A DNA stretch of 64,000 nt from Moringa oleifera (GCA_021397835.1 JAJFZO010000579.1:1379001-1443000), one strand, 5' to 3'; shown: positions 26,377 through 40,243, numbered from the stretch's first letter. Numbers and translations: made by a program. The notes: a model not told the origin generated them from the letters alone.

Positions 26377-27874
26377 TCACAAGCAGCTGTTGGGCTGAAC
26401 CAATCCGGCAGCCTTTCCACCAGCGTTGTTGCATGAGGCTTCCGCCTGTTGATTGTTGTAAGTGAGCTTCACGTCGTCCAATCTTATTCCGGTGCATGGA
26501 TACTTTGGGCTGCAATCAAATTTCACTGCAACTTCGGTTGCTGATGTCCCATGGATGTCTTGGTATGTTACATCACTGATTTTCACTCCCGAAGCCTATA
26601 ACAGGGCAATAAGTCCATATCAAATGTCCAGTATACTTACCCTTTACTTTATTTAATGAAAATTGATTTTCCCAGAAAATTAACCCATTTGGATAGGTAC
26701 CTGGCCAGGGCAATTCTTGTTGCCGGGGCAGTAACTTTGGTCGATTATGATAGGATTTTGGACATTGTTCATGACAGCATGTTGGAAGCGAATGTTCCTG
26801 GCGAAGCCACTACTAGGTCTCCCCCAAGACTTGATTCTCACTCCATTTTGGGTACCAGTGAAGGTAACTGATTTAACTGTAACGTTTTGGACGCCAGCCT
26901 CGATAAGGCCCTTTCCCAGACTCCCAATGCTGCACCAACAGTACCAGACCACGTTGCCATTTGATCAGCTCTTCAGCATCACCAAATATATATACATGAG
27001 CATGTGTAATTAAGTGGGTAAGCTGTGTTATCTGATGCCATGGCCGGGTCCACATGCTACATTTTCGATCCACAAGTTAGAGGCGCCAGGGCCGATGGAG
27101 ATGCAATCATCCCCGGTTCCGATCGTAGAGCTGAGAATGGTGACTGCGCTGGATGACTCCACGTGAATCCCATCAGTGTTTGGGCTGTTGCCTGAGGCGG
27201 ACACCTTCATTCCTTGCATTTTCACATTGTTGCAGCCATTGATGACGATGTGGAACAACTGGCTGTTTTGTGATGTTAACCCATTGATGAAGATGTTCTT
27301 CGAGTTTTGAAAGCCTAAGGACTGCAATCAGTGAAACTTAAGTTAGCTAATCATCTAGAAATAACGCATTTATTCCTTCATTGCACATAAGTTTGTTTAA
27401 ATGTAATCTCAGTAACAGGGTGCCAAATATTTGATGACTTACATTGGCTCCAACGGGGCAACTGTTGCCAGACTTCTTGCAAGCCCACAAGGCAGTGCCT
27501 TGGCCATCGAGGATCCCTCCATAAATGGAGACCCCATTAACTCGATCAAAGAAGAGCCAGTAGCCAGCATTTCCAATTGCCCTATAATCGGAGGGAGCCA
27601 CGAGAGTGCCGTCTATGCGTATCAAGATGGCATTGTTCTTGCAGTCGCCACGAAACGCAGCAGGACTGCCTAGCAAAAACCTTCCCTGTGGGACGTAAAT
27701 GGTGGCCGGCTGGGTCGATCCACAGGCCTTAGCCCATGCTGCAAGGAAGGCTTTTGTGGAGTCAGTCTTTCCATCAGGTTTGGCTCCACTACTTATCACA
27801 TTGTACGTTGCAGCGGAAGCCGAAGCAGAGAAGAGGAAGAAAAGTAGTGCTGCAAAAAGGATATGCTGAGCCAT
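26377..27874 (-). CDS. Polygalacturonase PG3, splice-donor mutant
   Basis: Exons by alignment to PG1: 27443-27874, 27032-27321, 26701-26929, 26377-26595. The coding parts are open and keep all four GH28 motifs, signal peptide included. The intron 2 donor is changed: the other five copies read ATCAG|GTAACA or ATTAG|GTAACA on the gene strand, whereas PG3 reads ATCAG|ATAACA (bases 27,030-27,031). A G-to-A change at intron position 1 normally blocks splicing. Retaining the intron would end translation at an immediate TAA after residue 241, removing the RIK motif and the rest of the parallel beta-helix. It is therefore a recent candidate pseudogene, unless a cryptic donor is used. Other changes: Phe for Val in KNIFING, Gly-Ser in FLLGSPAAF, Asn for Thr near the C-terminus. 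Confidence 0.85.
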
Positions 27875-27991
27875 TCAGTTTGTGTTCAGAGGGAGAAAGA
27901 GGTACGAGATGGTGTTTCTGCTAGCTTCTGACTGTTTCTGATGAAGATATGTAGTTGTGGTGTTGATGAGAGATGGAATAGCTTTAAGAGG

Positions 27992-27999
27992 TATTTATA
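27992..27999 (-). promoter_or_regulatory. TATA box of PG3
   Basis: TATAAATA on the gene strand, about 118 bp before the ATG. The promoter is intact despite the splice-site defect in the gene. Confidence 0.7.
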
Positions 28000-29159
28000 G
28001 GGTTTGAGTGAAAGTCTGTTTTAGGTTTGCGGAAAGGAAAGCCAGCAGCCAACATTATTAGAGCCTTGAATTTGGTGTATATGATACAGTTGAACCATAC
28101 ATGTTACTTGGTTAGATGGGAAGAAGGGGAAACTAAACAAGTTGAGAAAGTGACATGCGCAAAGGCGAAAAGTGGATGTTGTCCAGTTTGGCAGAATTAT
28201 AAGTAATTGAAGTGTCAGAGTTAAAAGACAACCGAATTTACTATCTCACCATAGCCATTTTCATCACATGCCTAATCCAACTGACTTTAGCTGTGTAAAT
28301 TCTTTACTTGTTATTTAGGACATGATCATTTACCAGAAAACAAAAGGAACTTTGTGTTGTGGTGTTAGTGTGTGATTTTTTCAGAAATCAGAATGGTAAA
28401 ACATGGGATTGGACGTGACAAGTGGAGCATGAAGGAAAGGCGGTCAATAAGGGCCATGAACACTGCCTATGGTGTATAGGATACTGTTGATCCATGTTAG
28501 TTGATTGGGGGAAAAAGCAGCTGAGAATGACATATAATAGAAAATTGAGATTTGGGGCTCATCAATATTCTTGACAAGTTAGCCAAATATATATATATAT
28601 AGTGTCATAATGTAGATGCATGCATGTATGGATGCAGGAGGGAGATTTCATAACTCAATTCATCGTTCATAAATTCAGAGTTCACAGTCCATAGTCCATA
28701 GGCTGGTTAGTTAATTAGTTAGGCATAGGTATTTATTTACAAGCACGTTTTCAATAAGAACATTAATGTGAATTTGACGGTCAAATTAATTGCCAACATG
28801 AATTCATCCTAAGTCTTATCTATCTGTTCCACTCCATCACGTACTCCCAGTATTACTTTGCTGCTCTACCCCAACATCTCTAACCAAATAAAAAGCTATT
28901 TTGTTCAAACTTTTTTTTTTTTTGGCTTGTTGTTTAGTGAATATATACATTTCTTGGTCTTATTTCTTTCTTTTTTTTTTCTACCATAAATACATCTTGT
29001 GCGCAATTAATTAAGGAAAAATATGGAAGATACAAACCCAACAAATAGATTTAATTTACATCTTCAAATTTTGAATTTGTTGAGTATTCCAATAGTTTTG
29101 AAATTAATTTTAACTAAACAAAAAAAAGTAATAATATTTTTTTACTATGGGATTTTATT

Positions 29160-30135
29160 TGTAGGATTCTCAAAGCTACATATTTTTTTTAAGAGGAGTT
29201 TTTATTAATGTCAATTTGAGGCATAATCCAAGTTTTACTTGATATAGCATCTGGAGTGTATCAACTTTTGTTGGAAGATTGGTGATGGTCACACTATTAA
29301 TGTGTGAACTCAAACTTGGCTAAGGGACTCTAAGAATATCAAGGTTGAAACTAGTCAATCTCAAGATTTGCATGATCTGATGATTCCGGTTGATAGTAAA
29401 GAGTGAGATACGAAATTATGACTGATTTCTTTAATGAAAGAAATACATCTGCAATTGCTAGCATTATGTTGTCTTCACTTTCTTCTATTAACCAATGAAT
29501 TTGACAGTATAGCAAAATAGTGTCTACTCAATTAAATCAAGAAATTGATTAGTGATGGATGTGTTTTTAAATGTTGAAGAGCTGCAGATGGTGCTGGATT
29601 GACATTCTTTATGGGCTTTAACAGTTCCTCTAAAGATAAGGGTTTTTTTTTTTTTTTTTGGCAAGCATGTCGAGGGTGTCCACCAACTAGAGCAAGGCTT
29701 AATCTCAGACGTATTTCTATTCCTTTTGCTTTGTCCAATGTCTGAAAAATGATGTCCAAACTAATTGGCATGCATTTTTTGGCGGTTCTTATGCTCCTAA
29801 ATGTTGGTTGAAATCAACGTTAATGACTTAGCAGACACTGAGTATGGTTAATGTAGAGTCCTTTACTAATTGATTTTTTTCAAATTGTTATCTGCTTCCA
29901 ATAAAGCTGATAAAGGAAAGATTGTGATGATTTTATATTATATGTGGAGACAATGTAACGATAAGGTGTGAAATAGTTTTTTCACAATCTCACTCAAACT
30001 GTTTTTTAGCTTTTCATAGGCTGAATGATTAAAATGAAGCTAGTTCCTAAAGGGTACCTGCTAGATTGAAGCTTTTCACAATTCTTATTGCAATGGCATT
30101 GATGAATAATAGCTCTTGCGTTTTCAAAACAAAAA
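29160..30135 (+). mobile_element. LINE remnant in unit 3
   Basis: Collinear with the LINE fossil of unit 2 and similarly decayed. The 5' piece translates in part to INVNLRHNPSFT, a segment that precedes the zinc-binding region in plant L1 elements. It ends at an A-rich run near 30,130. Confidence 0.6.
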
Positions 30136-33100
30136 AAAAAAGTAAAAATTGATTATGTATGATATAATTAATACGCATTATGCCAATATAGAAAGCTTAT
30201 CACTTATACATATGTTTCATGTTTTACTAAAAATATTCAGGTAAAAAAAATTTTTAAACTTTGGGTTTAATTCTTTTCTTTTCAATCAAACATTAAATTT
30301 TAAAAAATTTTCAAATAAATTATAATATAATTTTATTCAAATTGAATCTTGGCTGATAGTGAAAAATTAATAGCATTATCATTGTTGAAATGCCATAAAA
30401 ATTACTTAAATAAATTTTATATTTCATTTCAATTTCATTCCTCAAATTTGATAATTTTTGAATAATGAGCTATTTTTATGATTTTTTTAAAATTTTTTAT
30501 AGTACAATTTTTTTAAAGAAATATTTTCATTACTACAAAAATTTTGATTTTTTTTGTGAAATTGTGAAATATTTCAAGTTAAAACTCGTTATAAAAGATT
30601 TTTAGTTTGAATATATTTAATTTTTTAATTTTTTGATAGATTTCAATTTGATCCAAATTGATAATCATGTGTTGTTTGGAGATATTTTACAATTTTTATT
30701 CAAAAAATTATTATATTTTAAAAATATTTCTAACCTATTATTGAAACTTTAAATCTAAAAATTATTTAGATTAATTTTGTGACGCATTAGGAAGGTTAAT
30801 GACTTATTTGAATTCACCATTCTTCACTTATTTTCATGTATTTTTGATTTACTTTATTTTACATGCCAAGAAATTTATTTTACATGCATTTTATAATTTT
30901 TCTTTAAAAATAATTGTATGATACAATTATTTTTTACGTAATTCGTACCTTTATTTGGATTGTAATTTAAGACATTACGGTCAAAATTAGTATCCTCAAT
31001 GGAAGAAGATTTCAATAGAATTTTCAATGGTCTATGTTTACATAAAAGAATAAAACAGGAAATATTTTTTTAAAGGTGGTATTTAAGGAAAAGTTCAATG
31101 GCATTTTTTTAAAAAAAAATTACTTGTGGAATTTTCAAAATTAATTTTTATTTAAACATTTACAATACTCAAATTTTTTTTATTTTTTATATTTTCAATT
31201 GTATATTTTGTTAAAATTTTTTTTGTTGAGAATTTAAAATTAAATTAAAAGTACAGTTTTATCAAACAATTTTATTTTTATTAATTTTCCTTTTTTCAAT
31301 GATATCTTTTTCTTTGTTGAAATATACATTTAGATTTTTGAAATGGAAGGGTTGAACTCTCGCTTTTGCATCTCTCCTTTTTCTTCATTATTTTTTTTTC
31401 TCTCTCTCTCTTCTTCTTTCCTTTGAAACTTTTTTTTGTAGCAATTTACTCCCATTTCTAGCGGCATTTTGGAAACATGATAGCTTCTATTCCTCACTCT
31501 TTTCATTATAATTTATGTTATTTATTGTGCTTTTTTTTTTCAAATTGATGGATTTAATTTATAATAGCATAAAAGTAATTAGATTGCATAATTAGGCTTA
31601 GGTTTATATTGAATTCAAAAGTGATTTACCCAAATTGAAAATGTATAGATTTTATTTGTAAAGTTTGTTTAGAGGTTTTGACAGTTGTTCCATGATTTTT
31701 AAGTTTTGTTTTAAAAATTATAAAATTATGTACTACTAAGGTAATTAAGTCTTAATTAAGAATGACACGGTGATAATGTAATATATTTTCAGCTGAATTT
31801 TTTTTAAAGCTTTTGACCTATGATGTGGTGAGTTTAGTTTTATAATTTACGTGATTTTTGCATTGAATTTTTTTAATGATTTTCTTATGATTTTTTATTT
31901 TAAGATAGAATATACATTTTGTAATTTTTTTCTCTATTTTAATATAAATTATTAGTTTTTTTTTTCAATTTTCAATTATTCTAGGCAAGGTGATGCATGT
32001 GAGCTTTTGTTGAGTTTAATTAGATTTATTGAGATACAAATCATGGCTTTTAAGAAAATTAAAAAATTATAATAACCATAATAAATATGTATTTAAAAGT
32101 AATTCATGATTAAGGTTACTTTTGAACTGTGCTTTTTATAATTTATGTTTTTAACTACTTATTATTAATAACTTTTTTTTTGTTCACAAATATCAAGATT
32201 TACATGAGTAACTATAATAATAATAATTGATTTTTCAACATAATTACATTTTTATTGATTACTTTTTTTCGTATATTTGTTTGAAAATCATATGTTAGAT
32301 TCTTTCGAAAATCATATATTATCATATGCATTTTGGACAGAGATATCATGCGAAATTGATCTTACTTTGTGGCAACGACCTCTCACTATTAATTAAGAAT
32401 TGGAAAATATTTTATGAGGATGATGACATTAGTGTTGATAATGATTTATACTTCTTAACATTAGATTTGATTATAATTTTTGTTGTTTATTTAAATATAT
32501 ATTAATTTTTCTTTATTGAGTAGAATTTTTACCTATTTTATTTGATTTTTAAATGTTTGGACTGTTTATTAATATGACTTTAAAAAAAATTTACTTGATA
32601 ATTTTAAACATAATTTTTGAAAAAGAAAAAACAAATTGTAAGGATAAATTCATTGAAATTGTTAAAAACAAATTCGATAAGATAATTTAAAGCTTTTTTT
32701 AATCATATTTTGGTGATATTGTTGATGCTTCCTTCATAATTTATAGTTTTCTTTGAAACTATGAATTTTTTTTTTATATCATCTCTTATTTAATTTAATT
32801 AAATGTCTAAAACTATTTTCATTATTTGTATGATACAAGCTTCTTTTGACTTCATCTTCACGCTATTCATGGTATCTATTGCCAATCGAGTTGATCTTAA
32901 ACTTTTTTGTTATTTCTATTTCTTTTTTACATTGATTATTAGGCAACATGATAATTAGGCTAATGGATTGTTATAAACTATAACCTCAAATGAAAAGTAT
33001 TGCTTTTTAAAATTTTAAATTTAGCTTGAATGCTTATATATGTATTTAGAGTTAGGAAACGAAATTGAAGAATTTTTAAAAATCACGTCGAATGTTGTGA

Positions 33101-34540
33101 GCAAGTAATGGAACATATAAAAGAAAATTTTTCTTTCACGATTATGAGAATGAAATGTGTTGTTAATAATTGTGCAAACAAAAATTTAAATAACATTTGG
33201 AGGCTTACTTTTTTTGATTGAGTTACTCTATATAGCATAAAAAAATTAGAGAGATAGTACTAATACACTATTACTTGTAAATATTTGTATCTATATATTC
33301 CTATGGGCTTTAATGGTGAGTATCAAACTCATGAAAGATAACAAATATTAAAACAGGAAAAAAAATAAGACAAAAGAAAAATTCATGCGATTAAACAGGG
33401 AACAAAGCCTTAAAAAAAAGAGAGAAAATAGTCAAAGTGTTGTATATATTAATAGGTGAGAGAGTTGGATTGTTTTCTTGAAATAGTTTAAAATTATTGG
33501 CTTGAAAGATAAAAGATATGACCAGTTTATACTGCACTAATAGGTTGTTTTTGTGTTGATTTATGATCAATGTTCATGTCCTAAATAACATGCACAGAGT
33601 TTGCATAACTAAGACTTAAGCTCATCATTTGGTCCATGATTTATAGATGGGCTTGCTTATGACCCAACCCATTAAACTTTAATTTGATCTATTTATTAAT
33701 AAGATCAAATTAATATCATTTATTTGAAAAATAGGTTGGATAGTGGACTTGAAATCTTGAAGTGAACTGCTTAATTGACCAACCTGTTAGAGCTAACCGT
33801 TGGATCACAAGGTTAAACTTGGATCAATCCATTAGAATAAAAAACAAACTACAATTGGACAATAATTGAGCTAACAAGTTAAGATCCATTTTTATATTTA
33901 GATCAAAGTCAACAAAAAGGTCATATTAAACCTACCCAATTAAATTATTAATAAGTTTTATTTTTGTAGGTGTAGTTAAGTTGGTTTATAATCATTATTT
34001 ATCAAATATAAGAACGAATTTGACACATTTTATAATTAAAGCACTTATATGTTTGAAGAATTGAGATTTGATAATAATAAAAGAAAGCAAATAATGCAAA
34101 ATGTGAAAGAGATGGTAGAACACTCGATAAATATTAATATGTATCAAGTTGAATTAATAATACTAATTCTCCTTAAGATTAAAATTTATATAATATATAT
34201 AAGTTTATGTAATTTTTTAATTTAAAGATATTTTTATTTGCATAATAAAATTAAAAAATACATATAATTGACAAGTTAGTAGGTGTCAATCTATTTAGAA
34301 TGTAGTTATCTTGTAATGGTACATCAATTTTTCAAAATTATATTTATTTAATTAAATATAACTATTTGTTTAATATTGTGTGTAAATAGTTTTTTTATAT
34401 TATTTATTTTAAAATTTATAAATAATACATTTTATAAAATTTTAATATACACATATATAAGACATAATAAAACTCAGATAAGACTAATGTAATATCTTCA
34501 CTAAAACTACACAGGCATACATAAAATCAATACAAATTTT

Positions 34541-34672
34541 AATAAAACTCATTTTAGACTCGAAAATACCTCACATAAAACCCCAAAAAAGTTCGTTTAA
34601 GACTCAAAAATAGCTTACATAAAATCTAAATAAACCTCATTTAAAGATAAAAAATACTCTATGAAAACTAAA
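34541..34672. repeat. 44-bp tandem repeat, 3 copies
   Basis: Exactly three 44-bp periods starting AATAAAACTC, AAAAAAGTTC and AATAAACCTC. Each has a TTTAA/TTTAG core and an ATAAAA/GAAAAC near the end. Confidence 0.7.
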
Positions 34673-34990
34673 AAAAAATTAAACTCATGAATAAATAATG
34701 AGCTATATATTTTTAAAACGGATGGATTCAATTTGAGCTGTTAATTTAAAAACTCAATGAAATAGTGAGTTGGGTTAAACTTGAACACAAATTTTTTTCA
34801 AAGATGCGTGCCCTCATTTATTTTGGGCTTTGTGTTTTGGACTTATTAACTTTGGAAAGATGTTGGCTTGCTTTCAAGGATGGCATCCGTAAAGAATGGA
34901 TGTCCGTCTCAACTCTTAGGCGGCGTTTTTTCACTTTCTAATGATCAAGAGATTGGAGAAAAGCAATACCCAATAATGAATAATAAAATG

Positions 34991-35010
34991 GTTTGAGCTA
35001 AGGCTCAAAC
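34991..35010. other. Inverted repeat downstream of PG4
   Basis: GTTTGAGC TAAG GCTCAAAC: perfect 8-bp stem and 4-nt loop, about 90 bp past the stop codon. Confidence 0.55.
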
Positions 35011-35100
35011 CACATGAATGTGTATACACGTATAAGTTGCTTTTGTGCAGGCTTCAGTAAAAATTCTAAATACAATCACTTGGGTATTAATTATTCCTGT

Positions 35101-36596
35101 TCACAAGCAGCTGGTGGGCTGAACCAATCCGGCAGCCTTTCCACCGGCGTTGTTGCAGGAGGCTTCCGCTGGTTGATTGTTGTAAGTGAGCTTCACGTCG
35201 TCCAATCTTATTCCGGTGCATGGATACTTTGGGCTGCAATCAAATTTCACAGCGACTTCTGTTGCTGATGTCCCATGGATGTCTTGGTATCTTACATCAC
35301 TGATTTTCACTCCGGAAGCCTATAACCGGTCAATAAGTTCAAATTAGATGTCAAAAATATTTAGCATTTACATTATTTAATGAATTGTATTACCTAGAAA
35401 ATTAACCCAATTGGATAGGTACCTGGCCAGGGCAATTCTTGTCGCCGGGGCAGTAATTTTGGTCGATTACGATAGGATTTTGGACATCCTTCATGACGGC
35501 ATGTTGAAAGAGAACGTTCCTGGCGAAGCCACTGCTAGGTCTCCCCCAAGACTTGATTCTCACCCCATTTTGGGTACCAGTGAAGGTAACAGTTTTAACT
35601 GTAACGTTTTGGACGCCAGCCTCGATAAGGCCCTTGCCCAGACTCCCAATGCTGCACCAACAGGACCAGACGACAGTTGCCGTTTGATCAGCTCTTCAGC
35701 ATTATAACATATATGCATGAGCATGTGTCATTAAGTGGGTAAATGGTGTTACCTAATGCCATGGCCAGGTCCACATGCTACCTTTTCGATCCACAAGTTA
35801 GAGGTGCCAGGGCCGATGGAGATGCAATCATCGCCGGTTCCGATCGTAGAGGTGAGAATGGTGACTGCGCTGGATGACTCCACGTGAATGCCATCAGTGT
35901 TGGGGCTGTTGCCTGAGGCGGACACCTTCATTCCTTGCATTTTCACATTGTTGCAGCCATTGATGACGATGTGGAACAACTGGCTGTTTTGTGATGTTAA
36001 CCCATTGATGACGATGTTCTTCGAGTTTTGAAAGCCTAGTGACTGCACAACAGTGAAACTTAGGTTGGCTAATCATCCAGAAATAACGCATTTATTCCTT
36101 CATTATACATAAGTATGTTTAAATATAATCTCACTAATAGGATGCCAAATATTTGATGACTTACATTAGCTCCAACGGGGCAACTGTTGCCAGACTTCTT
36201 GCAAGCCCACAAGGCAGTGCCTTGGCCATCAAGGATCCCTCCATAGATAGAGACCCCATTAACTCGATCAAAGAAGAGCCAGTAGCCAGCATTTCCAATT
36301 GCCCTATAATCGGAGGGAGCCACGAGAGTGCCATCTATGCGTATCAAGATGGCATTGTTCTTGCAGTCGCCAGGAAACGCAACAGGACTGCTTAGCAAGA
36401 ACCTTCCCCGCGGGACGTAAATGGTGGCCGGCTGGGTCGATCCACAGGCCTTAGCCCATGCTGCAAGGAAGGCTTTTGTGGAGTCAGTCTTGCCATCAGG
36501 TTTGGCTCCACTACTTATCACATTGTACGTTGCAGCGGGAGCTGAAGCAGAGAAGAGGAAGAAAAGTAGTGCTGCAAGAAGGATATGCTGAGCCAT
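35101..36596 (-). CDS. Polygalacturonase PG4
   Basis: Exons 36165-36596, 35753-36042, 35423-35651 and 35101-35319; introns of 122, 101 and 103 bp, canonical sites (the intron 1 acceptor is GTGCAG rather than TTGCAG). 389 residues. Exon 3, read from the genomic sequence, is fully open and ends KNCPGQ. Catalytic motifs are intact. Subgroup markers shared with PG5 and PG6: VPRGRF (VPQGRF in PG1-3), SDVRYQDIH (SDVTYQDIH), [18 protein letters not shown] and DQNYCPG. Its own changes include Pro in the signal-peptide end (SASAPA) and AFPGDC. Confidence 0.95.
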
Positions 36597-36713
36597 TTAG
36601 TTTGTGTTAAGAGAGAGAAAGAGATACGAGATGGTGTTTCTGCTAGCTTCTGACTGTTTCGGATGAAGATATGTAGTTGTGGTGTTGATGAAAGATGGAA
36701 TAGCTTTAAGAGG

Positions 36714-36721
36714 TATTTATA
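36714..36721 (-). promoter_or_regulatory. TATA box of PG4
   Basis: TATAAATA on the gene strand, about 118 bp before the ATG; one base upstream of the box differs from PG1 (CTCGAACCC). Confidence 0.7.
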
Positions 36722-37964
36722 GGGTTCGAGTGAAAGTTTGGTTTAGGTTTGCAGAAAGGAAAAGCAGCCAAAATTAGAGCCTTGAACTCTGCATTTGGTG
36801 TATATGATACTGTTGTTCCACGCATGTTAGTCGGTTAGATGATAAGGGGAAAGTAAAGAAGTTGAGAAAGTGACATGGGCAAAGGAGAAAAGTGCATGTT
36901 GTTCTGTTTGGCAGAATTATAAGTACTTGAAATGCTAGAGTTAAAGACTACCAAATTTAGTATCTCACCATCACCATTTTTATCGCATGCCTAATCCGAC
37001 TAGCCTTAGCTGTGTAAATTCTTTACTTGTTATTGAGGACATGATGATTGACCAGAAAACAAAAGGAACTTTTGTGTTGTGGTGTTAGTGTGCGATTTTC
37101 TTTTCAGAAGTCGAATGGCAAAACATGGGATTGAACGTGACAAGTTGAGCATAAAGGAAAGGCAGTCAATAAGGGGCTTGAACACCGCCTAGCATATATA
37201 TGATACTGTTGATCCATGTCAGTTGGTTGGGGGGAAAAACAGTTGAGAAAGTGACATATGAGAAAATTGAGATTTGAGGCTCACCATTATTGTTGGCTAA
37301 TTAGCCAAATAAAAAAAAAATTGTCATGTGATAGGGAAATCAGGAGATTGATGTCAATGTTATGAGAAATTAATGCAGGTAGATGCATGCATGGGTGGAT
37401 GCTTGAGGAGGGAGATTTCTTAACTCATAATTCACAGTTCATAAATTCATTGTTCATAGTTCATTGATTGGTCAATTAACTCATTAGTTAGGCATAGGTA
37501 TATATACAAGCACGTTTTCAATTAGAAAATTAATGTGAATTTGACCGTCAAACTAATTGCCAACATCAATTCCTCTTATCTATCTGCTCCACCCCGCCGC
37601 ATACTCCCAGTGTTACTTTGTTGCTCTAACCCAACATCTTCAACCAAATAAAAGACTATTTTGTTCAAACTTTTTTTTTTTTTGGCTTGTTGTTTAGTCA
37701 ATATATATATATTTCTTGTTCTTATTTCTGTCTTTTTGTTCTACAATAAATACATCTTACGCACAATTAATTAAGGAAAAATATGGAAGACACATACCAA
37801 ACAAATAGATTTGATTTACATCTTCAAAGTTTGAATCTGTTGACTATTCAAATAGTTATAAAATATCATTCTAACTAAAAAAAAGTAGAAATATTTTTTT
37901 ACTAAGGGATTTCATTAGAGATGTTTACAAGGTTGAAAGTTGTTATTTGATCTTGATACTTTTA

Positions 37965-38965
37965 TTTGTAGGATTCTCAAAGGTAAATACTTTTTTACGA
38001 GGAGATGTTATTTTGAGGCATAATCCAAGTTTTACTTAGTGTAGCATATGGAGTTTGTGAACTTTGCTGGAGTGGGGTTTTCGTTAAAAGATTGGTAGTG
38101 ATCACACTATTAATGTATGTACTTAAACTTGGCTAAGGGATTCTAATAAAATGAAGGTTGAAACTGGTCCATCTCTGGATTTGCATGATCTGATGGTTCC
38201 AGCTGATAGAAAAGAGTGGGATATGAAATTATTGGTTGATTTCTTTAATGAAAGAGATGCATCTGCAATTGCTAGCATTCTGTTGTCTTCAGTAATCTCT
38301 ATTAACCAATGAATTTGACAGTACAGTAAAATAGTGCCTACTCAGTTAAATCAGCATATTGATTGGTAATGGATGAGTTTTCAAATGTTGAAGAGCTGCA
38401 AGTGGTGGGGGATTGACATTCTTTGTAGACTTTAACATTTCCTCTAAAGGTAAGAGTTTTTTTGTGGCGAGCATGTTGACGGTGTTTATCAACTAGTGCA
38501 GGATTCAATCTTAGAGGTATTTTTGTCCCTTTTGCTTTGTCTAATGTGTGAAAATGCTATCAAAACTAATTGGCATGCATTTTTATGGTTTTTATGCGCG
38601 TAACTATTGGTTGAAATCAAAAGTTAATGATTTAGTAGACATGAGTATGGTTAATATAGGTCCTTTGCTGATTGGTTTTTCAAATTGTTATATGCTTCTA
38701 ATAAAGCTGATAAAGGACAGATTGCAATGATTTTATATTATATTTGGGGACAATGTAACCATAAGGTGTGGAATGGTGTTTTCATAATTAATGCTGATCA
38801 TAATTAATGCTGATCGAACTGTTTTTCAAGCTCTTCATATGTTGTGTGATCACAGTGAAGCTAGTTCCCAAAGGGTACCTACCAGATTGAACTTTTTCAC
38901 AATTTTGATTGTAATGGTATTGATCAATAATAGCCCTTACATTTTCACAAAAAAAAAAAACTAAA
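37965..38965 (+). mobile_element. LINE remnant in unit 4
   Basis: Collinear with the LINE fossils of units 2 and 3. Pieces such as MHFYGFYARNYWLKSKVNDLVDMS at 38,575-38,640 match the stretch following the zinc-binding motif. No frame survives. It ends near an A-run at about 38,950. Confidence 0.6.
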
Positions 38966-40212
38966 AAAAGTAAAAAATTAATTACATATAATAATGGTAT
39001 TATCATTATTAAAATTAATGGTATTATCATTATTAAAATGCTTAAAAAATCACTGAAATAATTCTATATTTTATTTTGATTTCATTCTTTAGATTAGAAT
39101 AATTTTTTAATAATGAGCTATTCTGTTTGAATTTTTTAAATTTTTTGTATTACAAATTTTTTTCAAAAAATTGATAAAACAATTTGAATTTTTTTGTGAT
39201 GATTGTGAAAATGAATTTTTAAGTCAAAACTCCTTGTAAAATATCTTCAATTTGATGATCTTTAATTTTTGAATTTTTTGATAAGTTTTAATTTCATGTG
39301 AATTGATAAATCATGTTTTATTTGGAGACGTTTCCAAACTTTTATTCAAAAAATTATTATATTTTTAAAAATCTTTCTAACATATTATTAAAAGTTTAAA
39401 CCTATGAATTATCTAAATTAATTTTGTGACTTATTGTGAAGGTTAATGACTTATTTGGCTTCACCATCCTTCACTTATTTTCATATACTTTTGACTTATT
39501 TTATTTTACATGTCAAGTAATTTACTTTACAAGCATTTTATAATTTTTTATAAAAAATTGATTATATGAAACGATTATTTTTTATATATTTCGTACCTTT
39601 ATTTAGATTGTACACATATATCTCATAACTTAAGATATTACGTGAAAATTAGTATCCTCCGAACAAGATTTCAATAGAATTTTCAATGTTTTATCATTAT
39701 ATAAAAAAATACAACAAGAAATCCTTTTTTGAAGGTGAAGGGAACTTTTTAAAGAAATTTCTATTGTATTTGTTTTTTTTTAAAAAAAGTTACTGGTGGA
39801 ATTTTAAAAGTTAATTTTTATTTAAAAATTTACAATATCGAAAAGTCTTTTTATTTTTTATATTTTCAATTATATATTTCGTTAAGATTCTTTGTTGAAA
39901 ATTTAAAACTAAGTTAAACTTTATCAAACTATTCAATTTTTAAAATAATTTTTCCTTAGTTTTTTCAATGGTGTCTTTTTCTTGATTGAAGTATACATTT
40001 AGAGTTTTGAAATGAAAGCTTGATCTCCCTTTTGCATCTAACCTTCTTTTTTTTCTTTTTTTTTTCTTTTTTTTCGCTTTTGTTTCTTCTCTCCTTTTTT
40101 CTTTCCTTTCAAGTTTTTATTTGTGGCAATTTGCTTCCATTTTTAGCGGCTTTTTGGAAAAATGATAACTTCTATTCCTCACTCTTTTCATTATGATTTT
40201 TGTTACTTATTC

Positions 40213-40243
<31 letters not shown>

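Larger units (their letters stand above)
26035..34802. repeat. Array unit 3 (PG3 and its upstream DNA)
   Basis: About 8.77 kb, collinear with unit 2. The PG3 coding part, its introns and about 1.1 kb of promoter are unusually close to unit 1, including a shared TATATA..GTGTCATAATGTAG replacement near 28,585. Beyond the LINE the sequence is A/T-rich with no gene (30,120-34,540). Confidence 0.8.
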
